64,000 nt of DNA, from contig NZ_DS022299.1 in the NCBI RefSeq assembly GCF_000153825.1, positions 1,018,869-1,082,868 on the forward strand, given 5' to 3'. Of the stretch, positions 1 to 8,626 are shown one piece after another; the stretch's first letter is position 1, and each line of letters opens with the position of its first letter. Source of the stretch: Synechococcus sp. RS9916 (GTDB taxonomy: Bacteria > Cyanobacteriota > Cyanobacteriia > PCC-6307 > Cyanobiaceae). Under the pieces are notes generated by a model. It saw only the letters and a list, made by a program, of their open reading frames with translations, had not been told where the DNA came from and ran no database searches. The position numbers were made by a program, and so were the translations under genes.

Positions 1-1
1 C

Positions 2-949
2 GTGGTGACCGCAAGCGGTGAACTGGAAGCCGTGCGACGGGTCAATGTGAGCCCCAAGCGCCAGGGTGTGCTTAACGCCCTGCTGGTGGAGGAAGGGGAT
101 GTGGTGCGCAAGGGCCAAGTGTTGGCCCGCATGGATCCCGGTGACTTACGCGATCGGCTGGATGAGCTCAAGGCCCTGGAACGCCAAGCGCAAGCCGACT
201 ACGACGCGCGCCAAGCCGATTTTCGGCGTCGTGACATCCTCTTCCAGCGCGGGGCCATCAGTGCTGCCGATCTCGACGATTTCCGCGCCCGCTATCTCAC
301 CAGCCAGGCGGCTCTGGCGGCTGCACAGGAGCGCATTGAGCAGCGGAGTGTGGAAAGCGATGACCTCCTGATCCGTGCCCCGTTTGATGGCGTGATCACA
401 CAACGGTTCGCTGAACCTGGTGCCTTTGTCACCCCGACCACCACGGCCTCGGCCACCGCTGGCGCCACCAGCTCTTCGATCGTGGAGCTCTCCCAGGGGC
501 TCGAAGTGGCGGCCAAGGTGCCCGAGAGCGACATCGGCCGCATTCGCGTGGGGCAAAGCGCGAGCGTGCGCGTCGATGCCTACCCAGACCAGCGCTTTGA
601 AGCCCGGGTGCGCGAGATTGCTCCCCGGGCCGTCAAGACCGACAACGTCACCTCCTTTGAGGTGGAGCTCGATCTGATTGGACCAGCACCCGATCTGCGC
701 ATCGGCATGACCGTGGACGTGGACTTCCAGACCGGTCGCACCAATGCCAGCACCCTGGTGCCGACCGTGGCGATCGTGACCGAAGAGGGCAAGCCCGGTG
801 TGCTGCTGGTGGGCAAGCAAGATCAGCCCCGCTTCCAGGCGGTGGAACTGGGGGCCAGCAGCGGCAGTCAGACGGCGATTCTCAACGGGGTCAAGCCCGG
901 CACCAAGGTGTTCATCGACCTTCCGCCCTGGGCGAAAAACCGCGACTAA
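2..949 (+). CDS. HlyD/MacA-type periplasmic adaptor subunit, 5' truncated
   Basis: This is the C-terminal ~315 residues of a membrane fusion (periplasmic adaptor) protein, which would link an inner-membrane ABC or RND exporter to an outer-membrane channel. The visible part starts in the lipoyl-like half (GVLNALLVEEGDVVRKGQVL). It continues through a coiled-coil hairpin (about residues 45-120, Ala/Arg/Glu-rich), the second lipoyl half (APFDGVITQRFAEPGAFV) and a beta-barrel domain. The gene is open at the window edge, so the signal peptide or membrane anchor is missing and the listed start is not the true one. The family is clear. The exporter partner and substrate cannot be told from here. Confidence 0.85.
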   Translation: MVTASGELEAVRRVNVSPKRQGVLNALLVEEGDVVRKGQVLARMDPGDLRDRLDELKALERQAQADYDARQADFRRRDILFQRGAISAADLDDFRARYLTSQAALAAAQERIEQRSVESDDLLIRAPFDGVITQRFAEPGAFVTPTTTASATAGATSSSIVELSQGLEVAAKVPESDIGRIRVGQSASVRVDAYPDQRFEARVREIAPRAVKTDNVTSFEVELDLIGPAPDLRIGMTVDVDFQTGRTNASTLVPTVAIVTEEGKPGVLLVGKQDQPRFQAVELGASSGSQTAILNGVKPGTKVFIDLPPWAKNRD

Positions 950-1045
950 GTCACGGCCCACAGCCCCTGAACTGAGAGGCTGCCCTCAGGCGCCCACAGT
1001 CAGACAACAGCGCCCCCACTGCTGCCGCCCCCGATCAATCCAGCA

Positions 1046-4000
1046 ATGAGCCCTTCCCAGGACAAACCCCTGCTGCTGCTGGTGGACGGCCACTCCCTGG
1101 CCTTCCGCAGCTTCTATGCCTTCAGCAAAGGGGGCGAGGGGGGCCTGGCCACCAAGGACGGCGTGCCCACCAGCGTCACCTACGGATTCCTCAAAGCGCT
1201 GCTGGACAACTGCAAGTCGCTCACACCGCAAGGTGTGGCCATCGCCTTCGACACGGCAGAACCCACATTCCGGCACAAGGCGGATCCCAACTACAAGGCC
1301 CACCGCGACACAGCACCGGAGGTGTTCTTCCAGGACCTCAACCAGCTTCAGGAGATCCTGCGCCAGCAGCTGCAACTGCCTCTCTGCATGGCCCCCGGCT
1401 TTGAAGCCGATGACGTGCTGGGCACCCTGGCCAACCGGGCAGCGAATGCTGGCTGGCGCGTGCGCATCCTCAGCGGTGACCGCGACCTCTTCCAGCTGGT
1501 GGATGACAGCCGCGATATCGCTGTGATGTACATGGGCGGTGGCCCCTATGCCCGCAGCAGCGGCCCAATGCTGATCAACGAAGAGGGGGTGGTGGCCAAG
1601 TTGGGGGTGGTGCCCACCTCGGTGGTGGACCTCAAGGCCCTCACAGGTGACAGCTCCGACAACATCCCCGGCGTCAAAGGGGTGGGACCCAAAACCGCCA
1701 TCAACCTGCTCAAGGAAAACGGCGATCTGGACGCGGTCTATCGCGTGTTGGCCGAGGTGGAAGCGGAAGGCCCGAAAGCCAGCCGCGGCGCGATCAAAGG
1801 CGCCCTGAAAGGCAAGCTCAGCAACGATCGCGACAACGCCTACCTGTCCCGGCAGCTGGCGGAGATCCTGGTGGATATTCCCCTTCCTGAAGAGCCCGCT
1901 CTGGAGCTGGGACCTGTCGATGGCGAAGGCCTTCAACAGCAGCTGGAGATGCTCGAACTCAACAGCCTGGTGCGTCAGGTGCCGGCCTTCGTCGCCACCT
2001 TCTCCACGGGGGGACTCGCAGCCAATCGCCACCTGGTCGAGAGCGCCAAAACCAGCAGCAGCAAAACCAAAGCATCGGCCTCATCCAGCACCAGTGACCC
2101 GGATCAAGCGGCGGCGAACGACCCATCAACCAGCCCTGAGAGCAGCGCGTCCCTGCCGGACCTGCAGCCTGAGTTGATCACCACCCCTGCCCAGCTCACG
2201 GGCCTGGTGGAGCGTTTGATGGCCTGCCGGGATCCTCTGGCCCCTGTGGCGGTCGACACGGAAACCAGCGATCTCAACCCGTTCAAAGCCCAGCTCGTGG
2301 GTGTCGGGGTGTGCTGGGGGGCAGACCTCAAGGATCTGGCCTACATCCCGGTTGGCCATATGGCTCCTGCCGCACCAGACGGGGAAGACGCGGCGGGTGA
2401 GCCAGAGCAACTGGCTCTCGATGCCGTACTCCAGGCTCTGGCTCCCTGGTTGGCCAGCAGCGACCACCCCAAAGCTCTTCAGAACGCCAAATACGACCGT
2501 CTGATCCTGCTGCGTCACGGCCTGACGCTGGGGGGAGTCGTGATGGACACCCTGCTGGCGGACTACCTCCGCGATGCCGCGGCCAAGCATGGCCTCGACC
2601 TGATGGCCCAGCGGGACTACGGCATCACCCCCACGCTGTTCACCGATCTGGTGGGCAAGGCCAAGGACGGGAAAGCCAGCAGTTTTGCGGCAGTGCCGGT
2701 GGACCAGGCCGCGCTCTACTGCGCCATGGATGTGCATCTCACTCGGCGCCTAGCGCTCGACCTGCGCCAGCAACTCACGAGCATGGGCGAACAGCTGCCG
2801 GCCCTGCTCGAGCAAGTGGAATTGCCGCTCGAACCGGTGCTGGCCCTGATGGAAGCCACCGGCATCCGCATTGATGTGCCTTACCTCCAGGAGCTCTCCG
2901 CCGAACTGGGCGCCACCCTCGAGCGGCTGGAAACGGAAGCCCAGGACGTGGTCGGCACCAGTTTCAACCTTGCCTCTCCCAAGCAGCTTGGGGAACTGCT
3001 GTTCGACACCCTCGGACTCAACCGCAAAAAATCCCGCCGCACCAAAACCGGCTGGAGCACGGATGCCACCGTGCTGGAAAAACTGGAGGGCGACCACCCG
3101 GTGGTGCCGCTGCTGTTGGAACACCGGGTGCTGAGCAAGCTCAAGAGCACCTATGTCGAAGCACTCCCCCAACTGGTGGAAGCGGAAACAGGTCGGGTGC
3201 ACACCGACTTCAACCAGGCCGTCACCGCCACAGGGCGGCTCAGCAGCAGCAACCCCAATCTGCAGAACATCCCGGTGCGCACGGAGTTTTCGCGCCGCAT
3301 CCGCAAGGCCTTTCTTCCCCAGGAGGGCTGGCAGCTGCTCAGTGCCGACTACTCCCAGATCGAGCTGCGTATCCTGACCCACCTCTCTGGCGAGGAGGTG
3401 CTGCAGCAGGCCTACCGCGACGGCGATGACGTGCATGCGCTGACCGCTCGGTTGCTGCTGGAGAAAGACGAGGTGAGTGCCGATGAGCGCCGCTTGGGCA
3501 AAACCATCAACTTTGGTGTGATCTACGGCATGGGTGCCCAGCGTTTCGCCCGCGAAACCGGCGTCAGCCAGGTAGTGGCCAAAGACTTTCTGGCCAAATA
3601 CAAACAGCGCTATCCGAAGGTGTTTGCCTTTCTCGAACTGCAGGAGCGCCTGGCCCTCAGCCGTGGGTACGTGGAAACGATCCTGGGCCGCCGCCGCCCC
3701 TTCCACTTCGATCGCAACGGACTCGGCCGCCTACTGGGCAAAGACCCGCTGGAGATCGATCTTGATGTGGCCCGCCGCGGCGGCATGGAAGCCCAGCAAC
3801 TGCGGGCTGCCGCCAATGCCCCCATTCAGGGGTCGAGCGCCGACATCATCAAGCTGGCCATGGTGCAGCTCCAAACCGCGCTCCAGCAACAGGGCTTGCC
3901 AGCCCAGCTTCTGCTGCAGGTGCACGATGAACTGGTGCTCGAGGTGGAGCCAGCTGCTCTGGACACGGTGCGTCAGTTGGTGGTGCAGACCATGGAAAAC

Positions 4001-4069
4001 GCCATGACCTTGAGCGTGCCCCTGGTGGTGGAAACGGGCAGCGGCGCCAACTGGATGGAGGCGAAATAG
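1046..4069 (+). CDS. polA: DNA polymerase I
   Basis: A 1007-residue family A DNA polymerase for Okazaki fragment processing and repair synthesis. The N-terminal 5'-3' exonuclease spans about residues 1-310 (LLLVDGHSLAFRSFYA, GFEADDVLGTLA, GDSSDNIPGVKGVGPKTA). A Ser/Ala-rich linker follows at about 330-370. The 3'-5' exonuclease domain keeps its acidic motif (AVDTETSDLNPF), so proofreading is probably active. The polymerase domain has motif A (SADYSQIELRILTHLSG), motif B (RRLGKTINFGVIYG) and motif C (QVHDELVLEV). The ATG lies 97 bp after the upstream stop. The length is slightly above the usual ~930-980 because of the linker. A 42-bp gap to cysS allows co-transcription. Confidence 0.98.
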   Translation: MSPSQDKPLLLLVDGHSLAFRSFYAFSKGGEGGLATKDGVPTSVTYGFLKALLDNCKSLTPQGVAIAFDTAEPTFRHKADPNYKAHRDTAPEVFFQDLNQLQEILRQQLQLPLCMAPGFEADDVLGTLANRAANAGWRVRILSGDRDLFQLVDDSRDIAVMYMGGGPYARSSGPMLINEEGVVAKLGVVPTSVVDLKALTGDSSDNIPGVKGVGPKTAINLLKENGDLDAVYRVLAEVEAEGPKASRGAIKGALKGKLSNDRDNAYLSRQLAEILVDIPLPEEPALELGPVDGEGLQQQLEMLELNSLVRQVPAFVATFSTGGLAANRHLVESAKTSSSKTKASASSSTSDPDQAAANDPSTSPESSASLPDLQPELITTPAQLTGLVERLMACRDPLAPVAVDTETSDLNPFKAQLVGVGVCWGADLKDLAYIPVGHMAPAAPDGEDAAGEPEQLALDAVLQALAPWLASSDHPKALQNAKYDRLILLRHGLTLGGVVMDTLLADYLRDAAAKHGLDLMAQRDYGITPTLFTDLVGKAKDGKASSFAAVPVDQAALYCAMDVHLTRRLALDLRQQLTSMGEQLPALLEQVELPLEPVLALMEATGIRIDVPYLQELSAELGATLERLETEAQDVVGTSFNLASPKQLGELLFDTLGLNRKKSRRTKTGWSTDATVLEKLEGDHPVVPLLLEHRVLSKLKSTYVEALPQLVEAETGRVHTDFNQAVTATGRLSSSNPNLQNIPVRTEFSRRIRKAFLPQEGWQLLSADYSQIELRILTHLSGEEVLQQAYRDGDDVHALTARLLLEKDEVSADERRLGKTINFGVIYGMGAQRFARETGVSQVVAKDFLAKYKQRYPKVFAFLELQERLALSRGYVETILGRRRPFHFDRNGLGRLLGKDPLEIDLDVARRGGMEAQQLRAAANAPIQGSSADIIKLAMVQLQTALQQQGLPAQLLLQVHDELVLEVEPAALDTVRQLVVQTMENAMTLSVPLVVETGSGANWMEAK

Positions 4070-4111
4070 GGGGCTTCGCCGTAACCTCGCCAGAAGCATT
4101 TAATCGTTCCT

Positions 4112-5602
4112 GTGCCCCTGCGCTTCACGAACAGCCTCACCAGCCGCACCGAAGCGTTCGAGCCCCTCGAGGCCGGCAAAGCCACGATCTATTGCTGCGG
4201 CGTTACGGTCTACGACCTTTGCCACTTGGGCCACGCCCGCAGCTACATCAACTGGGATGTGCTGCGCCGCTACTTGATCTGGCGCGGCTACGACGTCACC
4301 TACGTCCAGAATTACACCGATATCGACGACAAGATCCTCAACCGCGCCAATGAGGAAGGCAGCTCAATGGAGGCTGTCAGCGAACGGAATATCGAAGCCT
4401 TTGAAATCGATATGGGGCGGCTCAATATCTTGCCGGCCGATCGCATGCCAAGGGCCACAGGCTGCATCGATGGCATCCAAAAACTGATCAGCGAACTCGA
4501 AGCCAAGGGCGCGGCCTACAGCTCAGATGGCGATGTCTATTTCGACATCTCCAAAGCCAAGGATTACGGCAAGCTGAGCGGCCGCGATCCCAACGAGCAG
4601 CAGCAAGGAGCGAGCGGCCGCACAGCCGATGGGGAAGAGAGCCGCAAGCGCCACCCCTTCGATTTTGCGCTTTGGAAGGGTGTCAAAGAAGGAGAACCCA
4701 GCTGGGATTCACCTTGGGGGCCTGGGCGACCGGGCTGGCACATCGAGTGCTCGGCCATGGTTCGTCAGGAGCTGGGAACCACCATCGACATTCACCTGGG
4801 CGGTGGCGATTTGACGTTCCCACACCATGAAAACGAAATCGCCCAATCGGAAACCGCCAATGGCACGACCCTGGCGAATTTGTGGATGCATAACGGCATG
4901 GTCAATGTCGGCGGCACCAAGATGTCGAAATCACTCGGCAACTTCACAACGATCCGGGCGTTGCTCGACAGCGGCGTCTCACCAATGACGATGCGCCTGT
5001 TTGTCCTCCAGGCCCACTACCGCAAACCCCTGGATTTCACCGCCGAGGCGCTCGAAGCCGCGACCACCGGCTGGAAAGGACTCAACGCCGCCCTTGGGCT
5101 GGGACGGGTCCATGCCCAGAGCCTGGGCTGGCCTGTGGCCGCAGTGCAAGATCAGGGTGCACAACTGGCAGGCGACGCCGTCGATGGAGACCTGGCCGTC
5201 ATGAAGGAGCGGTTTGTGGCGGCCATGGACGACGACCTCAACAGCTCAGGTGCTCTGGCCGTGCTGTTCGACCTGGCCCGCCCCCTGCGCGGCCTTGCCA
5301 ACCGCCTCGTCAGGGGCGATCAGCCCGAACAAGCCCCCGCCGACCTGGAACTGTTGCAGAAGCGCTGGCAATTGCTGAGGGAACTGGCCGCGGTGGTCGG
5401 TCTGCGCGAAGAGCAGCAACAGACAGAAGCAGCCGGAGACGGCGCCGATGATGCCGCGATTGATGCGGCGATCGCTGCCCGCAAAGCGGCCAAGGCCGCC
5501 AAGAACTTCGCCGAAGCGGACCGCATCCGAGACGCACTGACCGCCCAGGGCATTGAACTGATCGACAAGCCGGGCGGCATCACCGAATGGCGACGGAACT
5601 GA
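4112..5602 (+). CDS. cysS: Cysteinyl-tRNA synthetase
   Basis: Class I aminoacyl-tRNA synthetase, 496 residues, charging tRNA-Cys. The HIGH-type motif is HLGH (in [11 protein letters not shown]) and the KMSKS motif is KMSKSLGN. Zinc-ligand cysteines appear in YCCGVTVYD and GWHIECSAM. The start is GTG, because the protein begins directly with the family's N-terminal strand and no better ATG exists. The last ~100 codons (from about 5292) have a second, ~95% identical copy at 11651-11961. The C-terminal end of the working gene may therefore have been replaced or duplicated when the adjacent island arrived. The gene is intact in reading frame. Confidence 0.97.
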   Translation: MPLRFTNSLTSRTEAFEPLEAGKATIYCCGVTVYDLCHLGHARSYINWDVLRRYLIWRGYDVTYVQNYTDIDDKILNRANEEGSSMEAVSERNIEAFEIDMGRLNILPADRMPRATGCIDGIQKLISELEAKGAAYSSDGDVYFDISKAKDYGKLSGRDPNEQQQGASGRTADGEESRKRHPFDFALWKGVKEGEPSWDSPWGPGRPGWHIECSAMVRQELGTTIDIHLGGGDLTFPHHENEIAQSETANGTTLANLWMHNGMVNVGGTKMSKSLGNFTTIRALLDSGVSPMTMRLFVLQAHYRKPLDFTAEALEAATTGWKGLNAALGLGRVHAQSLGWPVAAVQDQGAQLAGDAVDGDLAVMKERFVAAMDDDLNSSGALAVLFDLARPLRGLANRLVRGDQPEQAPADLELLQKRWQLLRELAAVVGLREEQQQTEAAGDGADDAAIDAAIAARKAAKAAKNFAEADRIRDALTAQGIELIDKPGGITEWRRN

Positions 5603-5619
5603 TGGGCCGTCAGCGCGGC
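5292..5619 (+). repeat. Left copy of 328-bp direct repeat (cysS 3' end)
   Basis: This segment matches 11651-11978 without gaps at a constant offset of 6359 bp. I count about 16 mismatches by eye, roughly 95% identity. It begins at GCCTTGCCAACCGCC and ends at GTCAGCGCGGC, 17 bp past the cysS stop. The final bases also match the last codons of the small minus-strand gene that follows the right copy. The left copy therefore descends from a locus with the same cysS / small-gene arrangement. The pair brackets the whole microcin-C-like island. Confidence 0.92.
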
Positions 5620-5849
5620 AAGCGCTCTGGTTATCAAGAAACGACGGCGCGTAACAACCCAACACCCTCACATCTTCACTGGTGAGAAACACGCGGATGC
5701 CTAGAAGGAATAACCACGTATCAAGCAAAATCTAGCCAACAAGAGTAAAAGCTTCAGCCAGGGTGTAATCGAGACAACTCCCCATTCGGCTTTCAGAGTT
5801 GGGCAACACTGACATCGCAAACATGACACAACTGCACCTCAGTTCTATC

Positions 5850-5865
5850 TGTGATCAAAATCACA
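5850..5865 (+). promoter_or_regulatory. CRP-like operator before mccA copy 1
   Basis: TGTGATCAAAATCACA is a perfect TGTGA-N6-TCACA palindrome, the consensus of the CRP/SYCRP1 family of cAMP-responsive regulators. Its centre lies about 103 bp before the peptide start codon. Binding is inferred from sequence only. Confidence 0.75.
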
Positions 5866-5960
5866 GCGCGCAGTGACCTTGATCATCTTCTTCCTGAAGC
5901 ACTCAGGCCATCCTTAAAGAGTCCAACACAGGACAAGCAACAAGTATCTAACTCAAAACC

Positions 5961-6134
5961 ATGAAAAACCTCAACCACGAACTGACCGAAAAAGAACTGC
6001 AATCCATCGCAGGTGGCTTTCGTGCACTGAGCTTCTCGCGCCGCTCTTCCAAGCTTCAAGCACCACGACTCCTTCAGTCCACCAAGCTCAAGGTCGCCCC
6101 TAAGGCAAGCATTTGGCAAGACATGATGAATTGA
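5961..6134 (+). CDS. mccA: Microcin-C-like precursor peptide, copy 1
   Basis: A 57-residue peptide (MKNLNHELTEKELQSIAGG leader, then a 38-residue basic core ending WQDMMN). The leader has the LTxxELxxIxGG form of double-glycine leaders cleaved by C39-peptidase ABC transporters. The last residue is Asn, the residue that MccB enzymes adenylylate and rearrange in microcin C. A ThiF/MccB-like gene and an S66/MccF-like gene lie downstream, which supports this role. It is much longer than the seven-residue E. coli MccA. Peptides of this size in mcc-like clusters of marine Synechococcus have been reported, as far as I recall. Start: ATG after AACTCAAAACC; no strong Shine-Dalgarno is seen. Confidence 0.85.
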   Translation: MKNLNHELTEKELQSIAGGFRALSFSRRSSKLQAPRLLQSTKLKVAPKASIWQDMMN

Positions 6135-6167
6135 TCGAGACAAGCCTGTCTCACGCATCTGATACGG

Positions 6168-6206
6168 AAGGGGTTGGTCACCACAGGTGACCGACCCCTT
6201 TCTTTT
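6168..6206 (+). terminator. Intrinsic terminator after mccA copy 1
   Basis: A 13-bp stem (GGGGTTGGTCACC / GGTGACCGACCCC, one G-U pair) with a 3-nt loop is followed by TTTCTTTT. It would stop most transcripts after the peptide gene, favouring peptide over enzyme messenger. Confidence 0.9.
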
Positions 6207-6361
6207 GCGCATCCATAGTGCGTTGACTCATGCACAACGTTGCCCAACCAACTTCAGGTCGACTTTCAGTCAGGCCGCAACTCAGACATCTCCCTATTGG
6301 GCTTTCAGAGTTGGGCAACACAGACATCGCAAACATGACACAACTGCACCTCAGTTCTATC

Positions 6362-6377
6362 TGTGATCAGAATCACA
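6362..6377 (+). promoter_or_regulatory. CRP-like operator before mccA copy 2
   Basis: TGTGATCAGAATCACA, again TGTGA-N6-TCACA, with one spacer change from copy 1. It lies the same ~103 bp from the start codon. Confidence 0.75.
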
Positions 6378-6472
6378 GTGCTCAGTGACCTTGATCATCT
6401 TCTTCCTGAAGCACTCAAGCCATCCTTAAAGAGTCCAACACAGGACAAGCAACAAGTATCTAACTCAAAACC

Positions 6473-6646
6473 ATGAAAAACCTCAACCACGAACTGACCG
6501 AAAAAGAACTGCAATCCATCGCAGGTGGCTTTCGTGCACTGAGCTTCTCGCGCCGCTCTTCCAAGCTTCAAGCACCACGACTCCTTCAGTCCACCAAGCT
6601 CAAGGTCGCCCCTAAGGCAAGCATTTGGCAAGACATGATGAATTGA
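6473..6646 (+). CDS. mccA: Microcin-C-like precursor peptide, copy 2
   Basis: Encodes exactly the same 57 residues as the copy at 5961-6134: double-glycine leader, basic core and C-terminal Asn. It has its own CRP-like site upstream and hairpin downstream, so each unit should be independently transcribed. Identical copies point to a dosage effect rather than diversification. Confidence 0.85.
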   Translation: MKNLNHELTEKELQSIAGGFRALSFSRRSSKLQAPRLLQSTKLKVAPKASIWQDMMN

Positions 6647-6679
6647 TCGAGACAAGCCTGTCTCACGCATCTGATACGG

Positions 6680-6718
6680 AAGGGGTTGGTCACCACAGGT
6701 GACCGACCCCTTTCTTTT
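6680..6718 (+). terminator. Intrinsic terminator after mccA copy 2
   Basis: Same hairpin and T-tract as the first unit, 512 bp further on. Confidence 0.9.
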
Positions 6719-6873
6719 GCGCATCCATAGTGCGTTGACTCATGCACAACGTTGCCCAACCAGGTTCAGGTCGACTTTCAGTCAGGCCGCAACTCAGACA
6801 TCTCCCCATTCGGCTTTCAGAGTTGGGCAACACAGACATCACAAACATGACACAACTGCAGCTCAGTTCTATC

Positions 6874-6889
6874 TGTGATCAAAATCACA
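6874..6889 (+). promoter_or_regulatory. CRP-like operator before mccA copy 3
   Basis: TGTGATCAAAATCACA, identical to copy 1 and equally spaced from its start codon. Confidence 0.75.
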
Positions 6890-6984
6890 GTGTTCAGTGA
6901 GCTTGATCATCTTCTTCCTGAAGCACTCAAGCCATCCTTAAAGAGTCCAACACAGGACAAGCAACAAGTATCTAACTCAAAACC

Positions 6985-7158
6985 ATGAAAAACCTCAACC
7001 ACGAACTGACCGAAAAAGAACTGCAATCCATCGCAGGTGGCTTTCGTGCACTGAGCTTCTCGCGCCGCTCTTCCAAGCTTCAAGCACCACGACTCCTTCA
7101 GTCCACCAAGCTCAAGGTCGCCCCCAAAGCAAGCATTTGGCAAGACATGATGAATTGA
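6985..7158 (+). CDS. mccA: Microcin-C-like precursor peptide, copy 3
   Basis: Third copy, same 57-residue product; the visible coding differences are silent (near codons 47-48). It is the copy nearest the modifying-enzyme gene but is separated from it by a terminator and a promoter-only repeat. Confidence 0.85.
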   Translation: MKNLNHELTEKELQSIAGGFRALSFSRRSSKLQAPRLLQSTKLKVAPKASIWQDMMN

Positions 7159-7191
7159 TCGAGACAAGCCTGTCTCACGCATCTGATACGG

Positions 7192-7230
7192 AAGGGGTTG
7201 GTCACCACAGGTGACCGACCCCTTTCTTTT
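7192..7230 (+). terminator. Intrinsic terminator after mccA copy 3
   Basis: Third copy of the 13-bp stem hairpin with T-rich tail. It stands between the precursor genes and the enzyme operon. Confidence 0.9.
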
Positions 7231-7385
7231 GCGCATCCATAGTGCGTTGACTCATGCACAACGTTGCCCAACCAACTTCAGGTCGACTTTCAGTCAGGCC
7301 GCAACTCAGACATCTCCCCATTGGGCTTTCAGAGTTGGGCAACACAGACATCGCAAACATGACACAACTGCAGCTCAGTTCTATC

Positions 7386-7401
7386 TGTGATCAAAATCAC
7401 A
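7386..7401 (+). promoter_or_regulatory. CRP-like operator before mccB
   Basis: TGTGATCAAAATCACA in the fourth, peptide-less repeat, centred about 198 bp before the mccB start. It suggests the enzyme operon is expressed under the same control as the precursors, from a separate transcript. Confidence 0.7.
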
Positions 7402-7591
7402 GCGCGCAGTGACCTTGATCATCTTCTTCCTTAAGCATTCAGGCGATTCTCAAAGAGCCCAAGGGAACAACAGCAAACATGCCAAAGTTCACATTAAGGC
7501 TTCCAAGTAATCCAGCGAAGCCGACTAAACTCTAAGAAACAATCAAGCATCATTCCCCTCTGAACTTCATTCACATAAAAGAGACACCCAG

Positions 7592-8626
7592 ATGGATAAA
7601 ATTCAAATCAAACGCTCGATTTCGATTCAACTCTCCCCATCCGGGAAGATACAGTTTTGGATGGCACCACCTCGGGCATTTACTCTCGAAGAACCACCAG
7701 AATTTCTCGCGGATCTATGCAGAATTCTCAACAGCCCTGTAAGCCTAGAAGATCTTTGCTCGCGCCTCAAAAACACCAAATCAGACGCCTCAGTCGAAAA
7801 CATTATTCAATGCATCAAAGAGCTATATGACTATGGAGTCATCGAAGAAGTAGAAAGCAGCCACACAACCTCACGCTACGATCGCCACGAACTATATTAT
7901 GATATCTTCGGAAAGTCAAAAGAAGATTATTCAGGCCTTAAGAACAAGAAAGTTGGATTAATTGGTGCTGGTGGCATAGGGTCTTCTGTTTCGATGCTTT
8001 TAGCAGCAGCCGGGGTTGGCACCATCAAGTTGATGGATGATGACCTACTCGAAGAGACAAACCTACCTAGAGTTGTATTGCTAGAAGAAGCCGATGTCGG
8101 GCTTCCAAAGGTACAACAAATTCAAAAGCGATTAATGGATAGAAATAGCTCCTGCAAAATAGCATTTCAAGAAAGTAAGATTAAAAGTCATGAAGAGATC
8201 GCAGAGTTTTTGGGAGACTGCGATGCATGGGTCCTGTCTGCAGACAGCCCACCAAAAACAATATGTTCGTGGACCAATCAGGCAGCCTTAAAGTGCAACG
8301 TTCCTTTTATCACTGCAGGCTACGCAGAGATCAATGGTCTCATTGGCCCATTCATCATTCCTGGCAAAACAGCCTGTCATTTTTGCAGACTCGAAGAAGA
8401 CAAGACAACTGACAGAATCCAGCTGAATTCACGGCTTCAAGCCACGTCATATGGCCCACTCAATACCATTGTAGCCTCAATGGCAGTCAACGAAGTAATC
8501 CGCTTTCTCCTAGGACTTGAGGTAGCAACTGCAGGAAAACAATTCATATTAGACTCATCAAGCTACAAGATGATCGAAAAATCAATAGCGATCCACCCTG
8601 AATGTGAGTGCCAACAACAACCATGA
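7592..8626 (+). CDS. mccB: ThiF/E1-family peptide adenylyltransferase, MccB-like
   Basis: A 344-residue enzyme predicted to adenylylate the C-terminal Asn of the precursor. Residues 1-110 resemble a small winged-helix peptide-binding domain (SLEDLCSRL ... ELYDYGVIEEVE) like those that grip RiPP leaders. The E1-type ATP-binding loop is GLIGAGGIGSS, followed by LMDDDLLEETNLPR with the acidic and Asn/Arg nucleotide-site residues. Cysteine pairs CHFC and CEC near the end fit the structural zinc site of this superfamily. The gene is AT-rich compared with flanking core genes. Its stop overlaps the next start (ATGA). MoeB/ThiF would be the alternative, but no sulfur-carrier protein gene is nearby. 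Confidence 0.85.
   Translation: MDKIQIKRSISIQLSPSGKIQFWMAPPRAFTLEEPPEFLADLCRILNSPVSLEDLCSRLKNTKSDASVENIIQCIKELYDYGVIEEVESSHTTSRYDRHELYYDIFGKSKEDYSGLKNKKVGLIGAGGIGSSVSMLLAAAGVGTIKLMDDDLLEETNLPRVVLLEEADVGLPKVQQIQKRLMDRNSSCKIAFQESKIKSHEEIAEFLGDCDAWVLSADSPPKTICSWTNQAALKCNVPFITAGYAEINGLIGPFIIPGKTACHFCRLEEDKTTDRIQLNSRLQATSYGPLNTIVASMAVNEVIRFLLGLEVATAGKQFILDSSSYKMIEKSIAIHPECECQQQP

Larger units (their letters stand above)
5775..7461 (+). repeat. Three 512-bp tandem units plus partial fourth unit
   Basis: Three near-identical units with an exact 512-bp period each hold a CRP-like palindrome, a 57-codon peptide gene and a hairpin terminator. A fourth, promoter-only unit (about 7300-7461) precedes the adenylyltransferase gene and decays after the CRP-like site. 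Between units an inverted pair GTTGCCCAAC / GTTGGGCAAC (for example 6239-6248 and 6310-6319) surrounds a short spacer. The few differences are almost all outside the coding part, which points to recent duplication or ongoing gene conversion. Confidence 0.95.

Noticed and set aside
5883-7236. Three 109-residue minus-strand frames, one per tandem unit
   Set aside because: They overlap the precursor gene, the terminator and the upstream region; the repeat makes them look conserved, but the plus-strand peptide has leader, terminator and context support.
5775-7461. CRISPR array
   Set aside because: Units are 512 bp, carry genes, and no short repeats with unique spacers occur; no cas gene is near.
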